A DNA stretch of 64,000 nucleotides, taken from the NCBI RefSeq assembly GCF_963678635.1, contig NC_087067.1, positions 42,374,696 to 42,438,695 on the forward strand, written 5' to 3'. Of the stretch, positions 29,742 to 40,611 are shown in pieces (the first letter of the stretch is position 1; each line of letters starts with the position of its first letter). This stretch comes from Symsagittifera roscoffensis. Taxonomy: Eukaryota > Xenacoelomorpha > Acoela > Convolutidae. The position numbers and the translations under genes were made by a program. The notes below the pieces were generated by a model, which saw only the letters and a list, made by a program, of their open reading frames with translations, searched no databases and was not told where the DNA came from.

Positions 29742-31298
29742 ATGCAATGTGCGATGCTTCAAATTTTTGAATATGAATTTCTGATACTTGGATCAAAACA
29801 TCCAACAGTTCTATTCACAGATCATAAACCAATCATTTTTCTCTTTACACAAAAGTCAAATCCCAATCACCGAGTTTATAGATTTCAATTAATTCTAATG
29901 AAATTTCCAAACATACATATAGTTTGGACAGCAGGAAAGAATCTTGCATTACCAGATACATTAAGTCGAAATACACCACCTGAATTACTTACACGAAAAA
30001 CTACAGTTGAAATACCAAAAAATATAAAATTTTACCCTGCAAAAGACGAAACATCACCCCGAATAGAATGCAAATATGCAGTAAAAACTGAAACTGACCA
30101 ATCACAAATAAAAAACCTACAACATTTCCCACTTTGCTTAGGTTGCCAAAATAATCACTACGAAGTTGATGTACTAGGAACCTCAACTTTCAAACCAATT
30201 CCATTCTCACAATGGATAAAAAATAACACCCAACAAAAACGAATAAAACAACACTCGTATAAAAAAGACTTTTTTCCATTAATTGAAAAAGAAGATTTAA
30301 CTGATAAAATAAATTTATCAGGACCACAAACAAATGATTCAAAATACACAATAAATCAAGTTTTTGACCTCCATGACCCACTTGATACAATTCCCCTATC
30401 AAAATTAGAAATTGAAAATTTTTTTCCCCCTCCAACAGATAAAATTACACTTGAACTCTTAAATCAATATCAAAATCTTGACCCAGTAATTAGACAACTA
30501 AAATCATGGCACATATACAAAACTAAGCCCGTAAAAGCAGATACCACAATTTTAGGAAATAAGACACTCCTCCGATATTTCCGAAAATTTAATAATACAA
30601 CAATTAATGAAAACACAGACCTTCTAGAATATCAATTAAATGATTCTAAAGTTCCCTGTCTCCCTTTAAGTATGATACTAACAGCTTTTAACATTTCACA
30701 TACACAAAATACTAAAGGACACTCTGGATTAGAGAAAACATATTCAAACTTTACACAAAATTTTTATTTCCCAAATGCACCAATTTGGATAAAAGTATTA
30801 TGCAATGATTGTATAGTATGTCAGCTAAATAAACCTTATCAAAATCAAAAACAAATAGCACAAAAACAAGATTTTAAAGGACAAAGTTTATGTTTTAACC
30901 ATCGTATTTCATTCGATACAAAAGGACCAATTTCACCATCCTCTGAAGGAAACTCCTACATTATGGTAATTGTTGATGCATTTACACATTATGTAGCACT
31001 CAACCCAGTACCACATTGTAATGCTTATCATGCTTACACAACACTTTATGAACACTGGATAGCTAAATTCGGATTACCCGAAATCTTAGTTACAGATAAC
31101 GGTACGGAATTCATAAATAATGAAATCATCACACTATGTCACTTATATAACATCAAACATAAACCACGTACATCTCATGCACCTTGGACAAACGGTTTAG
31201 TCGAAGGTATGAACCGTTCACCGCAAGAATATCTTAGATGTATCATAAATGGAAATGATACAAGATACACAGAATGGTCAGCAGATTATTTCCCTTAG
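29742..31298 (+). CDS. pol: Pol copy 2: RNase H remnant and integrase
   Basis: The first catalytic part of RNase H is deleted: the sequence jumps from the codon for MCDASN to the EYEFLIL segment (about 143 bases missing relative to copy 1). From there the frame runs unbroken through the linker and integrase, where copy 1 is shifted. HHCC, both Asp and Glu (VEGMNRS) are present. A 7-base deletion after EWSAD shifts the frame and ends it at 31298. Confidence 0.82.
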   Translation: MQCAMLQIFEYEFLILGSKHPTVLFTDHKPIIFLFTQKSNPNHRVYRFQLILMKFPNIHIVWTAGKNLALPDTLSRNTPPELLTRKTTVEIPKNIKFYPAKDETSPRIECKYAVKTETDQSQIKNLQHFPLCLGCQNNHYEVDVLGTSTFKPIPFSQWIKNNTQQKRIKQHSYKKDFFPLIEKEDLTDKINLSGPQTNDSKYTINQVFDLHDPLDTIPLSKLEIENFFPPPTDKITLELLNQYQNLDPVIRQLKSWHIYKTKPVKADTTILGNKTLLRYFRKFNNTTINENTDLLEYQLNDSKVPCLPLSMILTAFNISHTQNTKGHSGLEKTYSNFTQNFYFPNAPIWIKVLCNDCIVCQLNKPYQNQKQIAQKQDFKGQSLCFNHRISFDTKGPISPSSEGNSYIMVIVDAFTHYVALNPVPHCNAYHAYTTLYEHWIAKFGLPEILVTDNGTEFINNEIITLCHLYNIKHKPRTSHAPWTNGLVEGMNRSPQEYLRCIINGNDTRYTEWSADYFP

Positions 31299-31596
31299 CA
31301 TATAATTCACAAATTACGACAACTCTAGGAATGTCACCATACGAAATGGTTTTTTAATCAAAAGCGACGTAAACCAATTATGTTTACAGCAAACTCTCAT
31401 AAAAATGCACAAGGTGATTGCCAACCAAATAAAGACAGTAGGTTATAACACTTTGTTATAACCTACCTTTACACACGCATGATGAAGATCATTTTCATCA
31501 CCCACAAATCCTTAAATTAGCCTCCGGCACACACACCGAATGGATTTTAAATCGAAATAAAAAACACAATGCAATTTACCAAAGAGTAACAAAAAA

Positions 31597-31854
31597 TTGT
31601 TACAAAGGCAAAACATTAACGAACAAATTAATTCACGCTTTACACCAGCCTCAGATTTAAAAATTGGAACATTTGTCTTAATACCTAATTATAATACACA
31701 AAAAGGAATTTCTAAAAAATTACAACTCCTTCGCAAAGGACCATACCAAATAATTGCCAAACCCACTGACGTAACATATAAAATCACCGATTCAAACCAA
31801 AAAGAAATTGTTCAACATCGGAACAATCTATTGGCTTACTACCCAAAAGAGTAG
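31597..31854 (+). pseudogene. pol: Pol copy 2: integrase C-terminal part
   Basis: Continues the integrase reading after the shift, including LRKGPYQII. It is stopped by TAG at a short duplicated 'gta'. It is one base off the preceding frames through indels between 31330 and 31600. Confidence 0.65.
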
Positions 31855-31960
31855 TACGCACTACGCGAATTAACTCAATTATATTCTTTCACAGGTTTAA
31901 AAGTTATTCAAAATCACCCACATACGGAAAAAGAAATAAAAAAACAAAACGACATTCATC

Positions 31961-32206
31961 ATGGAAAACAAAATACAAAACCAACTACAACCCAAAACAA
32001 TACAAAAAACTAGATCAAAAATACCTCAAAAAGAAAGGAAAAATAGGAAAATGATAGAAAAAATTTTACCACAAGAACAAGTCGAGAAGTCAGAACATAG
32101 AGAGTCATCACGACTTAGAAATCAACCACGTAAAAACTACAAAACATTCATCCCACAATCTAAAATATTAAAGAAAGTTGAATTTCAAAACCAACTTCAA
32201 TTTTAA
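31961..32206 (+). CDS. Pol C-terminal tail
   Basis: A basic open frame ending with RSSRLRNQPRKNYKTF-like sequence (here ESSRLRNQPRKNYKTF), a pattern often seen at the C-terminus of Gypsy-type integrases. Its first codons overlap the end of the duplicated segment. It is present only after copy 2, so it marks the original 3' end of pol. Confidence 0.5.
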   Translation: MENKIQNQLQPKTIQKTRSKIPQKERKNRKMIEKILPQEQVEKSEHRESSRLRNQPRKNYKTFIPQSKILKKVEFQNQLQF

Positions 32207-33269
32207 AATCCTCGCAACTCTCGATCATATTGAATTTTCATTTTTCAAAATAACATGCTGACAAAAAACGCAACAATTCTAGTTCAAATTTATCCAATAG
32301 GATTCATTCAATCCGTCACCTTCTATAACTATAACACCAACCAATTAGACGAAAAATATTAAACTCCAGGCATATCTATAACTATAACTTTACAACCTCC
32401 AGGTCAAAAATAAGCAAACCACTCAGACCTGACAACTAAAATAAATACCACCATAATATCATAACCCTCCCTTATCTAATAACGCAAAGATCAACAATAT
32501 TTTCCCAACTTAGACCTCAAAAACCCCCAACCAAAAATGATAAATTAGCCTAAAGTAAAAATACGACCGTATTAATTTAGCCTAAAGTACAAAAATTTCA
32601 AAAATTTAGTAACAGTTTGAAATTCGTAATAGAATATCACGACCATATTACGACACATGAAAAGAATAAACCTGACAAATAAAAATAGAGCAAAGAAGAC
32701 ATTTGAAACACCATAAAATTAGCCCCCAACAACTTTTCACAAAACTCAACCCACTTGTCAAAAAATCAATAAATAACTCGACCACACTTGAAAATCGCCC
32801 CAAACAACAAAAAATATTCGACCAAGAAATCATTTCTTAAATGCTCTTCTCTCGATCAGTCAATATCTTTAAAAATACAATTTTCAACATTTTCATAAAC
32901 TTTTTCACAATACTTAAACTTTTATTCATATTTCTCTTTGATACCTTTGAAGCTTTTATAATAATTTTAATCTTTTTTTGCAACATTTTTTTAATTTTCA
33001 TTTCCCCTATTTGAAATATATCTCCAACTTTCCCAAATCATTGACCATATTCACAGGTACGATAAACACAAGTTTATTTAACTGATAGGAACAATTTTTA
33101 GTAGAACAGATATTTTTTTACTATTTGTAATTTTTATAACATTTTTATCATCCCTAATATTGACAAATATGCAAATGTATAAAAAAGGCAATAATCACAT
33201 TCGCCTTAGCAACAATCTTTTTAATTCTTTTCCTTGAAGAATACTACAATAAACATAAATTTTTTCACT
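32207..33269 (+). other. Non-coding spacer after pol
   Basis: AT-rich with many stops in all frames on the plus strand. It becomes pyrimidine-rich at 32840-33269, as expected before a 3' splice site. No ORF is supported. Confidence 0.55.
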
Positions 33270-33271
33270 AG
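33270..33271 (+). promoter_or_regulatory. Candidate 3' splice site for ORF C
   Basis: 'aaattttttcactag' directly precedes the point where the ORF C frame opens (GAA AAA TCA). There is no ATG nearby, which fits a spliced subgenomic mRNA. Donor candidates are the GTAAGT words in the leader. Confidence 0.4.
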
Positions 33272-34036
33272 GAAAAATCAATCAGAATACCTTCAAAAAC
33301 TGCTAACCAACAATCACACAGTCAGTCTTCACCGACATCATCCCAAGAAAACCCGACAAAACCTACAACTACCCAAAAGCCCCAAACATCCACACGAATT
33401 TCTTTCCAAGATAACCCATACACTTTTGAAGAACGACACGCTCGCTTATCCGAATCATTGGAACCAGTTCAGCGACAAGCACCCCTAAGTGAACCAACAT
33501 ATAACTTGTACCCAACATTACCACAAGAATTAAGTTTAAGTAGAATCAGAAACATTAATCAAAACCAAAATACAGTTGAAATAAATAGACAAATTATACA
33601 TCCACGACGAAATAGAAATTTTCAAACCCCCCGGGTTCATTTTGATATACCCCAATCCCCATCACCAATTACTCCAGAAAATCCAAATTTTAGACCAAAT
33701 ATATCGCAAAGTCCCATACAACATATAATGACACATCATTCACAAGATGATAAAACATATGAACAAATTATAGAACAACCCCATACCACCGCTTTTCAAT
33801 CTCAAAATTATCATTTTTTTTAGCCCACGATGAGCCGACAACTTGGATCCCTACACCGCTCAAATTCCCACCCAACCAACCTCCACACTCCAATCCCAAT
33901 AATCCCACTTTTTGCTTTCCCACCACCCGATTTCCCAACTATTAATATATCATCGAGCACGAATTCGGTTACTAACTCAGATATTTCAGTTTTATACTCC
34001 ATCTCACAACTTAATAACTCCCATCTCACAACTTAA
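33272..34036 (+). CDS. ORF C, N-terminal Pro/Gln/Asn-rich part
   Basis: Open from 33272 and broken once by an in-frame TAG at 33821-33823, then open again in the same frame to TAA at 34034. It is rich in Pro, Gln, Asn, Ser and His and predicted disordered. There is no signal peptide or membrane segment. Together with the next two segments it forms one coding region of about 790 codons in the position where env genes usually sit. Confidence 0.5.
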
Positions 34037-34053
34037 TACTTAATATATAAACC

Positions 34054-35328
34054 CTTGACGAATTTGCAGACTCCGAACCATCTCCATCCAATAATTTTCA
34101 AACCAACTTCTCAGTTTTTTCAAAACCCCCTTTTCAACCAATCCCACCAAATGATTCACTCCCATCCGTTTCCACTCCTTCTTATGCTTCGCAAGTAACC
34201 CCAACCTACTCTCCATTTCATTCCGACCGATCATCTAATAATTCTCCAGATACCCCTCAAATTTCCCAGGAACTCGATAATTTTATCACCCTACAACAAC
34301 AGTTAATACACCCTAACACCCTCACCATACATCAAATTTCATCCACAATAGAATCCTCAAACCCACCTACTCCTACACCCTCTTCAGCTTACACTGCATC
34401 ATTAGCACAATCATCCACATCCACCGAAACATCGAATAGCACTCAACGAGCTTATCGCACTTTTAAACGAAAATTCCCGAATCACCCGTTCCCCACCAAA
34501 CCCGGAACAGCCTGCGAATATATTAATCATCCACAACACACAAACACGAAAAATTTTCTAGCAATCACCTTACCCTCATTCCCACAATATACTTTAAACA
34601 CACCTAACGACACTAACGACACACGTAGTTTTGTAGATGAACATGTTTTAATGCCCAAACTTCATTGGACAGCATATTACCATTTTACTAATCCCCTTTG
34701 CCTGCCACTATCTAGTACTCATGACGATATAGAAAAGAATAAAGATATGCTATATAGACTCACAGCAACACTAACACCTAGACAATTTACTTATATAGGA
34801 TATAAAAAATTACTAAAAACATTCACTGCACCTCGTGCTAAAGAATTTACAATAGAATTTTACGACCATAATATCATCCGAACTAATCAAGACCAATTTC
34901 TAGATGACGACCGCTTCGCTAACCCACAACTAACAGAACAATTTTTCATCAAAACGTCATATGTATTCACACTTAATATTTTTGATAGTAATTATGATCA
35001 CATCATTTCTGAAGCACTTAATAATATTCAAGCTTACGAAAGTTTTAAAGACAAATTTCAGTTATTTTCACTAACCTTTCACTTCCGTGCATCACATGAA
35101 CGCAATTTGCACTGTTCACACGACATTATGTTACGCAATAAACAGACTCATACATATACATACTATCGCTTCATACAAAATCATTTTGTTTTACATACTC
35201 CATCAAGACAACCACACCATCGTTTTCAGTTTCTTAACTCGAAGTACACTTCACCATTTTTCTTAATTTCACCTATTGCATCAAGGATACTAACCTCCAC
35301 GGCATCCTCCGCAATTATGACCCAGTAA
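34054..35328 (+). CDS. ORF C, central part
   Basis: 425 codons open in the next frame; the first ATG is at 34651. The first third is Pro/Ser/Thr-rich. From 34580 the sequence looks globular, with many aromatic and His residues. No transmembrane helix, furin-like site or coiled coil is visible, so it does not look like an envelope protein. The frame is lost near 35280; sequence after that reads better one frame over. Confidence 0.55.
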   Translation, partial: LDEFADSEPSPSNNFQTNFSVFSKPPFQPIPPNDSLPSVSTPSYASQVTPTYSPFHSDRSSNNSPDTPQISQELDNFITLQQQLIHPNTLTIHQISSTIESSNPPTPTPSSAYTASLAQSSTSTETSNSTQRAYRTFKRKFPNHPFPTKPGTACEYINHPQHTNTKNFLAITLPSFPQYTLNTPNDTNDTRSFVDEHVLMPKLHWTAYYHFTNPLCLPLSSTHDDIEKNKDMLYRLTATLTPRQFTYIGYKKLLKTFTAPRAKEFTIEFYDHNIIRTNQDQFLDDDRFANPQLTEQFFIKTSYVFTLNIFDSNYDHIISEALNNIQAYESFKDKFQLFSLTFHFRASHERNLHCSHDIMLRNKQTHTYTYYRFIQNHFVLHTPSRQPHHRFQFLNSKYTSPFFLISPIASRILTSTASSAIMTQ

Positions 35329-35660
35329 CACAAATATATGTAATTTGTCCCATCACGAAGACCTTTAACGCCGAAGAATCCAGACCCTTCCTTATCCCAC
35401 ATGAATTTATCCAGCCTATAGAAATCCCAATATTAGAATTTATTCACAATACTAAATATAATCACAAAAAATATCACCTCATTCAAAACACACCTTATGA
35501 GTTTGCAGTAGGCACCGAAGATTTAAAAACCATTAAAGCACTTCAATTGCTTTGGCCACTGCTTCAAACTAAAAACATCATTCGCATACTAGCAAAATTA
35601 CTAACAATATCGGACATGATACACGACATCTTCCCCCACGGTTTTTTCCCAGACGATTAA
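35285..35660 (+). CDS. ORF C, C-terminal part
   Basis: About 125 codons in a shifted frame, clearly coding-like (YDPVTQIYVICPITKTF; later EFAVGTEDLKTIKALQ), ending at TAA 35658-35660. It continues the globular part of ORF C. The stop lies three bases before a consensus 5' splice site. No family is recognised. Confidence 0.5.
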
Positions 35661-35663
35661 CAG

Positions 35664-35745
35664 GTAAGTATAATTTAAAAATCCTAACTAATAAATTTAA
35701 ATTAGTACTAACCATTCTTTGTTCATGTTTCTTTTATATTTCTAG
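35664..35745 (+). other. Apparent intron after ORF C
   Basis: Consensus donor CAG/GTAAGT, branch-point-like TACTAAC at about 35706-35712, and a pyrimidine-rich acceptor TTTCTAG, giving an 82-bp intron just after the ORF C stop. An intron kept in a retroelement genome implies that full-length RNA escapes splicing. Confidence 0.5.
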
Positions 35746-37246
35746 TCTTCATACCACAATCATCTGCAAAAAACAGAAAAGAAAAATATAAAATAAACTT
35801 GTTAAAATTCTTCTAAACTTCATTAATATCTTGCACAAGATAATATAATAAAATTCATACCAAATGTAGTAAATTAATTTATAAATTGTTTCCCATAAAG
35901 CAGTAAATTGAATTACGACTTTAAATTTCCCCAAAAAAAGCAGTAAATTTGAAATTCTATGTAATAAATTGACAAAATGAAAATGCAGTACTAATCTTTT
36001 GATATTTTCATCCACTCGCACAAGACTTCTATCCAAACTCGCACAGCTCGCCCACTAAGAATTGTTTAAATAATGATTTTAAGTTTCAAGTTTTCACACA
36101 CAACAACTCTAACACACGATAACAAGTTTCAAACTTTCCTTTAACCCGGTTGGAAAGGAATTATATACTAAATCAAACTAACCAACGCAGCTTACTAAAC
36201 ACCACGAATCATAAAATAACAGCATGACTAAGAAAAGAAAACCAACGGTACCCAAACCGGATTAACCCAGTTTAAAACTGGATAATTTATTCTTTTGAAG
36301 ACTATTATAAAGTCTAAGAAAGAAATAATAAAACACAAAAAAGTCGCAAGACAAACCCATGCCAAAGACAATTTGATTTTTGTAAAAAGGACACAACCAA
36401 GGAAACATAAGAAAGACCAACATAAAACCAACATAAAACGTTATCACATAACAGGACCTCTCAAAGAAACCGCACGAAATCATACTCCCACTCCTGGCCT
36501 AACCCACCAGAAAGGACGTCCTGAGCATGCTCTATAGCCGGCCTAACCCATCGCGCTACATCCACGCTTTGTGACCACACTTCTATTTTTAATAAGAGGT
36601 ACTCAAGGGTGAGTAACTCCTTAAAATAACCGAAATAAAACAAAATGCTTTTGTGAAAACAACTAACTAAATTCATGATTAAAAAACCGAACTAATAAAA
36701 TTTTATAAAATGTAAATCATACTTTGCAGTATATAGATTGACACACAACAACAAAGACGAACATCCAAAGGCAAAGTGATTCCATCACACTCGAACAAGA
36801 ATGGCTAACCACAACCGATATGCCATCCACAATCACAACTCAAAGGATTTAGAGTACGACTTGACTTCGCAGAAAAGGACTTCATTGAACTAGACCAATG
36901 ACCACCTCGATGTTCAAGTATACGTACAGATCCGCGTTACGAGGCATTCCTTCCACACACGATCTCCACGCCATTCCCAGACGAGGTTGAACACAAAACA
37001 AGTTCTCTACATAATACAGAAAAACCCGTCATAGCAAACCATTTTGAAATCAGATTGATTTCATTGGGGAACACAGTCGTTGTCACAAGACGACACAACG
37101 ATTGATGTCCCTAACTCTAGCGTCCTGGAGTTTCTTTAACAAGAGAAACTGGACAAGAATATGATGTTCGCCAAATACCAACGTTCATCATCCATCCTTT
37201 GAATCGCAGAAAGATAATTCGAAAAACTCTGTAAAACCCGGATGGG
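35746..37246 (+). other. Retroelement 3' untranslated region
   Basis: No supported ORF. The short frame 36295-36537 is basic but has no motif. The polypurine tract expected before the 3' LTR is weak: 'aaaacccggatggg' at 37233-37246. Confidence 0.5.
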
Positions 37247-37656
37247 TGGAACCTGATCTAAACTATATTTTATGATTGGATAAATTGGATATTTTACCAC
37301 TGTAAAGTATTTAATATTAACCAATCATAATCCATCTAACTAACAACCCACTTATTTGTAAGTGCTGAAATTACTTGTAATTTCAGCACCAGAGAGATTT
37401 GAATTTAACTTAGAAATTAGTTGCCTCTCCAAGAGAACTTCAGCAGCCGCAACAAACCAGTGTACCCTAGATCTATTGAGCCTAGCAGAGACCAGTTAAA
37501 CACCCTGAGACTAGAAAGTATAAGAGTAAGATTAGGATCGGTATTAGACTAAGAAGTTGCACGAATCTATCCGGCCGAAAATAAGATAGCGTGACGAGCA
37601 GACGGTGTACCCTATCCGAAATTACTCTATGAGTTAACCACATCGGTCCTAACTCA
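37247..37656 (+). repeat. 3' LTR (410 bp)
   Basis: Same ends and length as the 5' LTR, with six substitutions between them. It carries the same 13-bp palindrome at 37362-37389. Confidence 0.93.
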
Positions 37657-37660
37657 TCGT
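37657..37660. repeat. Target site duplication, right (TCGT)
   Basis: Matches 16441-16444 and defines the insertion site. Confidence 0.85.
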
Positions 37661-39139
37661 GTCTTATAAAGAAGGCGAAATTTGAATTTTTAGCGCTGTC
37701 ATAAGAAAATTTTGGTCATGATATTTCCATCGCATAGATGGTGCAAATTTGATAAGTAGCATTTTTTGACAAACTTTTTTCTTTTTCTGGAGTTTAGATA
37801 GTTTTGGAGATGAGTTTCTAAATTAAATTCTAATCTTTAAAATCATCAAACGCCTGGTCACTAAAATATAAACACTTAATAGTAAAAAAAATGTATTCTT
37901 GCGAATATTATGAAAACTTTATGGCGAAAACTAACATAATCTGGTGTAAAGAACTTAACCCGGGTGCCATTTAGCTTGTCCATACAATGCTACAAAAGTT
38001 GCATGTATGCTTTTATCAATTTCGCAGTACTTTTACACCGCAAATAATGATAAGCAAGCAATTTATTACTTTGTATTCTAAAAAAGGACATGAAAGAAAA
38101 CTTATCAAAATTAGGAGATGAAAAGTTTTCAACATTATGTGATTCAGTGTCATTTTTCCAGGTGCTACAGGATATGAAAAGACATGTACTGCGTACGAAC
38201 AGAACAGATCGTTTCAATGGAAAGTTTGCTCTTTGGTTTATGGAAAGCAAGCCACTTTCCAGAGATTAATGTCTCGGGTCATTAGAATAAGTCTCGAAAT
38301 CGAGGTATCATTACCCCGAAAATGGGTGGACCAGAGCAAACCTAAAAAACATATAAATAAATTTTTCCTAGTTAAGCAGCCAGACGAAATTGAATGAGGT
38401 CACGTTGCAAATTGCAGCCCAGATTCGATATTCGACCCGCCCAGCGGCCCTAAGAGCTCCACCAACCTTCAGTAACACTTGTTCCATTATTCCACAAAAT
38501 GCAGCATTGAATTGATTGCTCACAGGAATTGAAGATATGTTAATAATATTTGAAATGTATCTTCCGCAAAACAGAAATTGTAGCAAAAATTAGAATGTGA
38601 AATTACTATTTTTTAACCAATCAGCTTCAGAACGGTGGTTCTAGCAGGTAAAAATCAGTTATCTAATTCTTTGGATACGCAGTTGAAACATTTGTTGCGT
38701 AATTCGGTTTACCGGTCAATTAAACTGCTTGGAGTAAATAATTGCCACCCCCACATTCCCTATAATGAACTAAACCAACGGTTAAGCATTATGTAAAACT
38801 TGTACTGTTGCAACAAATTTTCCCCCTTTTGCAAAAGTGGGGGTAACAAGATACAACTGCTTAACCTTCGATATAATGAAAGCATCCCGCCGACTCTATC
38901 AGTTTTGCCAAATGATTCTAATTTGCCGGAAAAATAAATCATCAGAATTATTTGATGTCGTGAATCAAACTCCGATGTGAAATCATATCAGTCTGGTCGT
39001 TAATTAAATTTTCATTTCCTTGTGGCAAAGTTATCAAATTCTGTTACTGAAAAATTCTTCTTTATTTGTTTTTCTGTCCTTCGAGGAAAGTAGTGAATAA
39101 ATTCGCGCGTTAATTGCTCGAAGTTGGTCAAACTGGAAA
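37661..39139. other. Non-coding host flank
   Basis: AT-rich. Short minus-strand frames at 37990-38250, 38368-38586 and 38760-38942 lack splice context or motifs. I see no gene. Confidence 0.45.
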
Positions 39140-39310
39140 GTTTTATACCCCCAATAATTTGACAAAAAAAGATCACAGGTAAAGTATCATTTTAAATTTA
39201 AGCTGTGAACGTCAATACTTTTCAGATGATGTAGAAAAAAAAACTTGTTCAATATCGGCGAGCTTGAAATTCAAGCGTCTATACTTTTTTCGACTTAAGC
39301 CAGAGCAATG
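39140..39310 (-). repeat. Dispersed repeat family A, copy 4
   Basis: Its reverse complement shares 'ctgaaaagtattg', 'cagcttaaattt', 'acctgtgatc' and 'attgggggt' with 13290-13370 in the same order. Confidence 0.5.
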
Positions 39311-39727
39311 ATTGTTTTTGGTGTTATTTATCTGTATAATCTAGAATTATCGATATTCTGAGGGTTTTAAAAGGGCTATTTAGAAAGTTTACTGCTGATT
39401 TTTTGTGTATTGCTCAGTTTTCTTCTATGAATCCGTGTCAAAATTTTTTGCAAGTTGAATAAAGGTAGACTAATGCGTCAAAAAAGACACAAGTAATGAC
39501 AATTGCTTTTATATTTGCAAGCGTAGAAGATAAATTTGAAACAAATTTCTAGGTATCGATTTATTTTTATTCTAATAAAAATAATTTTATAGAAACGTTT
39601 TGTACCAACTTTTTTAAACACCTTAAAGGTCAGTAGAAACCTTCAAACTTTTTTGCGTGGACACAAGCAGACTTGTTGTTCAGATTGTTGATGATAACAA
39701 GGTCTGAAAACGCACTTTTCTAGAATA

Positions 39728-40611
39728 GTGGACAAAATTAAGCGCAAATTCAGTATGTTACTCTCTAAAATGTCTGTTTTCAATGTCGGTTTTGGACAAC
39801 ATCTACTCCCTTTTTAATTAAAACTTTTTACATAGACCAAGAGCATATGATCAGAGCTACCACCTTGGAAACTATCAATTTTGATTTCAATGACCTACCC
39901 ATGTAACCCCCCGGTCTGAAAATGCCAGTTTTCCTCATTTGCACTTCGCGTAAAAAATTAAGTGTTTAGTGAAAGTGTCACACTGATTGCTTGCGTTTTC
40001 ACGCAGATAATTTTTTGTGTCACATGAACAGTTTTTTTAATACGCTTATTCAAGAAAGAATTCACAACAATGCAAAACTGAGTGCAGAGGAGGAAAATTG
40101 GCAATTTCAGACTCAATTTCAGACTCCCTTTTTAATTAAAACTTTTTACATAGACCAAGAGCATATGATCAGAGCTACCACCTTGGAAACTATCAATTTT
40201 GATTTCAATGACCTACCCATGTAAACCCCCGGTCTGAAAATGCCAGTTTTCCTCATTTGCACTTCGCGTAAAAAATTAAGTGTTTAGTGAAAGTGTCACA
40301 CTGATTGCTTGCGTTTTCACGCAGATAATTTTTTGTGTCACATGAACAGTTTTTTTAATACGCTTATTCAAGAAAGAATTCACAACAATGCAAAACTGAG
40401 TGCAGAGGAGGAAAATTGGCAATTTCAGACTCAAATTGCATTGGTAAGTCAGTGAAACCATTTTGATAGTTTCAAAGAGAGTAACTCTAATCATCTGCTC
40501 TTGGTCTGTGTAAAATTTCAAAGAAAATTGAAAAAAATGTTGTCCAAAATAGACATTGAAAGCAGGTATTTTAAAGAATAAAATCCTGAATTTGCACTTA
40601 ATTTTGTCCAC
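39728..40611. mobile_element. Foldback/MITE-type element with long inverted arms
   Basis: The left end GTGGACAAAATTAAG and right end CTTAATTTTGTCCAC are exact inverses, each flanked by TA. The arms (39728-39905 and 40440-40611) stay alignable as inverted repeats over about 175 bases. TA flanks and the terminal sequence suggest a Tc1/mariner-related non-autonomous element. It has no transposase ORF. Confidence 0.75.
39805..40430. repeat. 318-bp tandem duplication inside the foldback element
   Basis: The segment starting ACTCCCTTTTTAATTAAAAC at about 39805 repeats at 40123 with almost no change. The frame at 39991-40224 lies across it and is not a gene. Confidence 0.85.

Larger units (their letters stand above)
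26582..31993 (+). repeat. Internal tandem duplication, pol copy 2
   Basis: Second copy of 21031-26581. The junction falls inside 'caactacaaccca', which continues in unique sequence at 31993. Copies are close to identical with scattered substitutions and indels. This copy has a deletion of about 143 bases in RNase H and a 7-base deletion in integrase. Confidence 0.93.
16445..37656 (+). mobile_element. 21.2-kb Ty3/Gypsy-like LTR retroelement
   Basis: Paired 410-bp LTRs in direct order, TG...CA ends, a 4-bp target duplication, a candidate primer binding site next to the 5' LTR, gag with CCHC, and pol in the order protease, reverse transcriptase, RNase H, integrase. That order places it with Ty3/Gypsy (Metaviridae), not Copia. 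The length is far above the usual 5-10 kb because of a 5.5-kb tandem duplication of pol, a leader of over 1 kb, two frames before gag, and about 5 kb after pol. All long frames carry stops or shifts. LTR divergence is about 1.5 percent (6 of 410), so insertion is fairly recent. Confidence 0.93.

Noticed and set aside
33272-35660. Envelope gene after pol
   Set aside because: The position fits, but no signal peptide, membrane helix, cleavage site or cysteine pattern is visible.
39991-40224. 77-codon frame with a clean ATG
   Set aside because: It lies across the 318-bp duplication inside the foldback element and is not conserved in the other arm.
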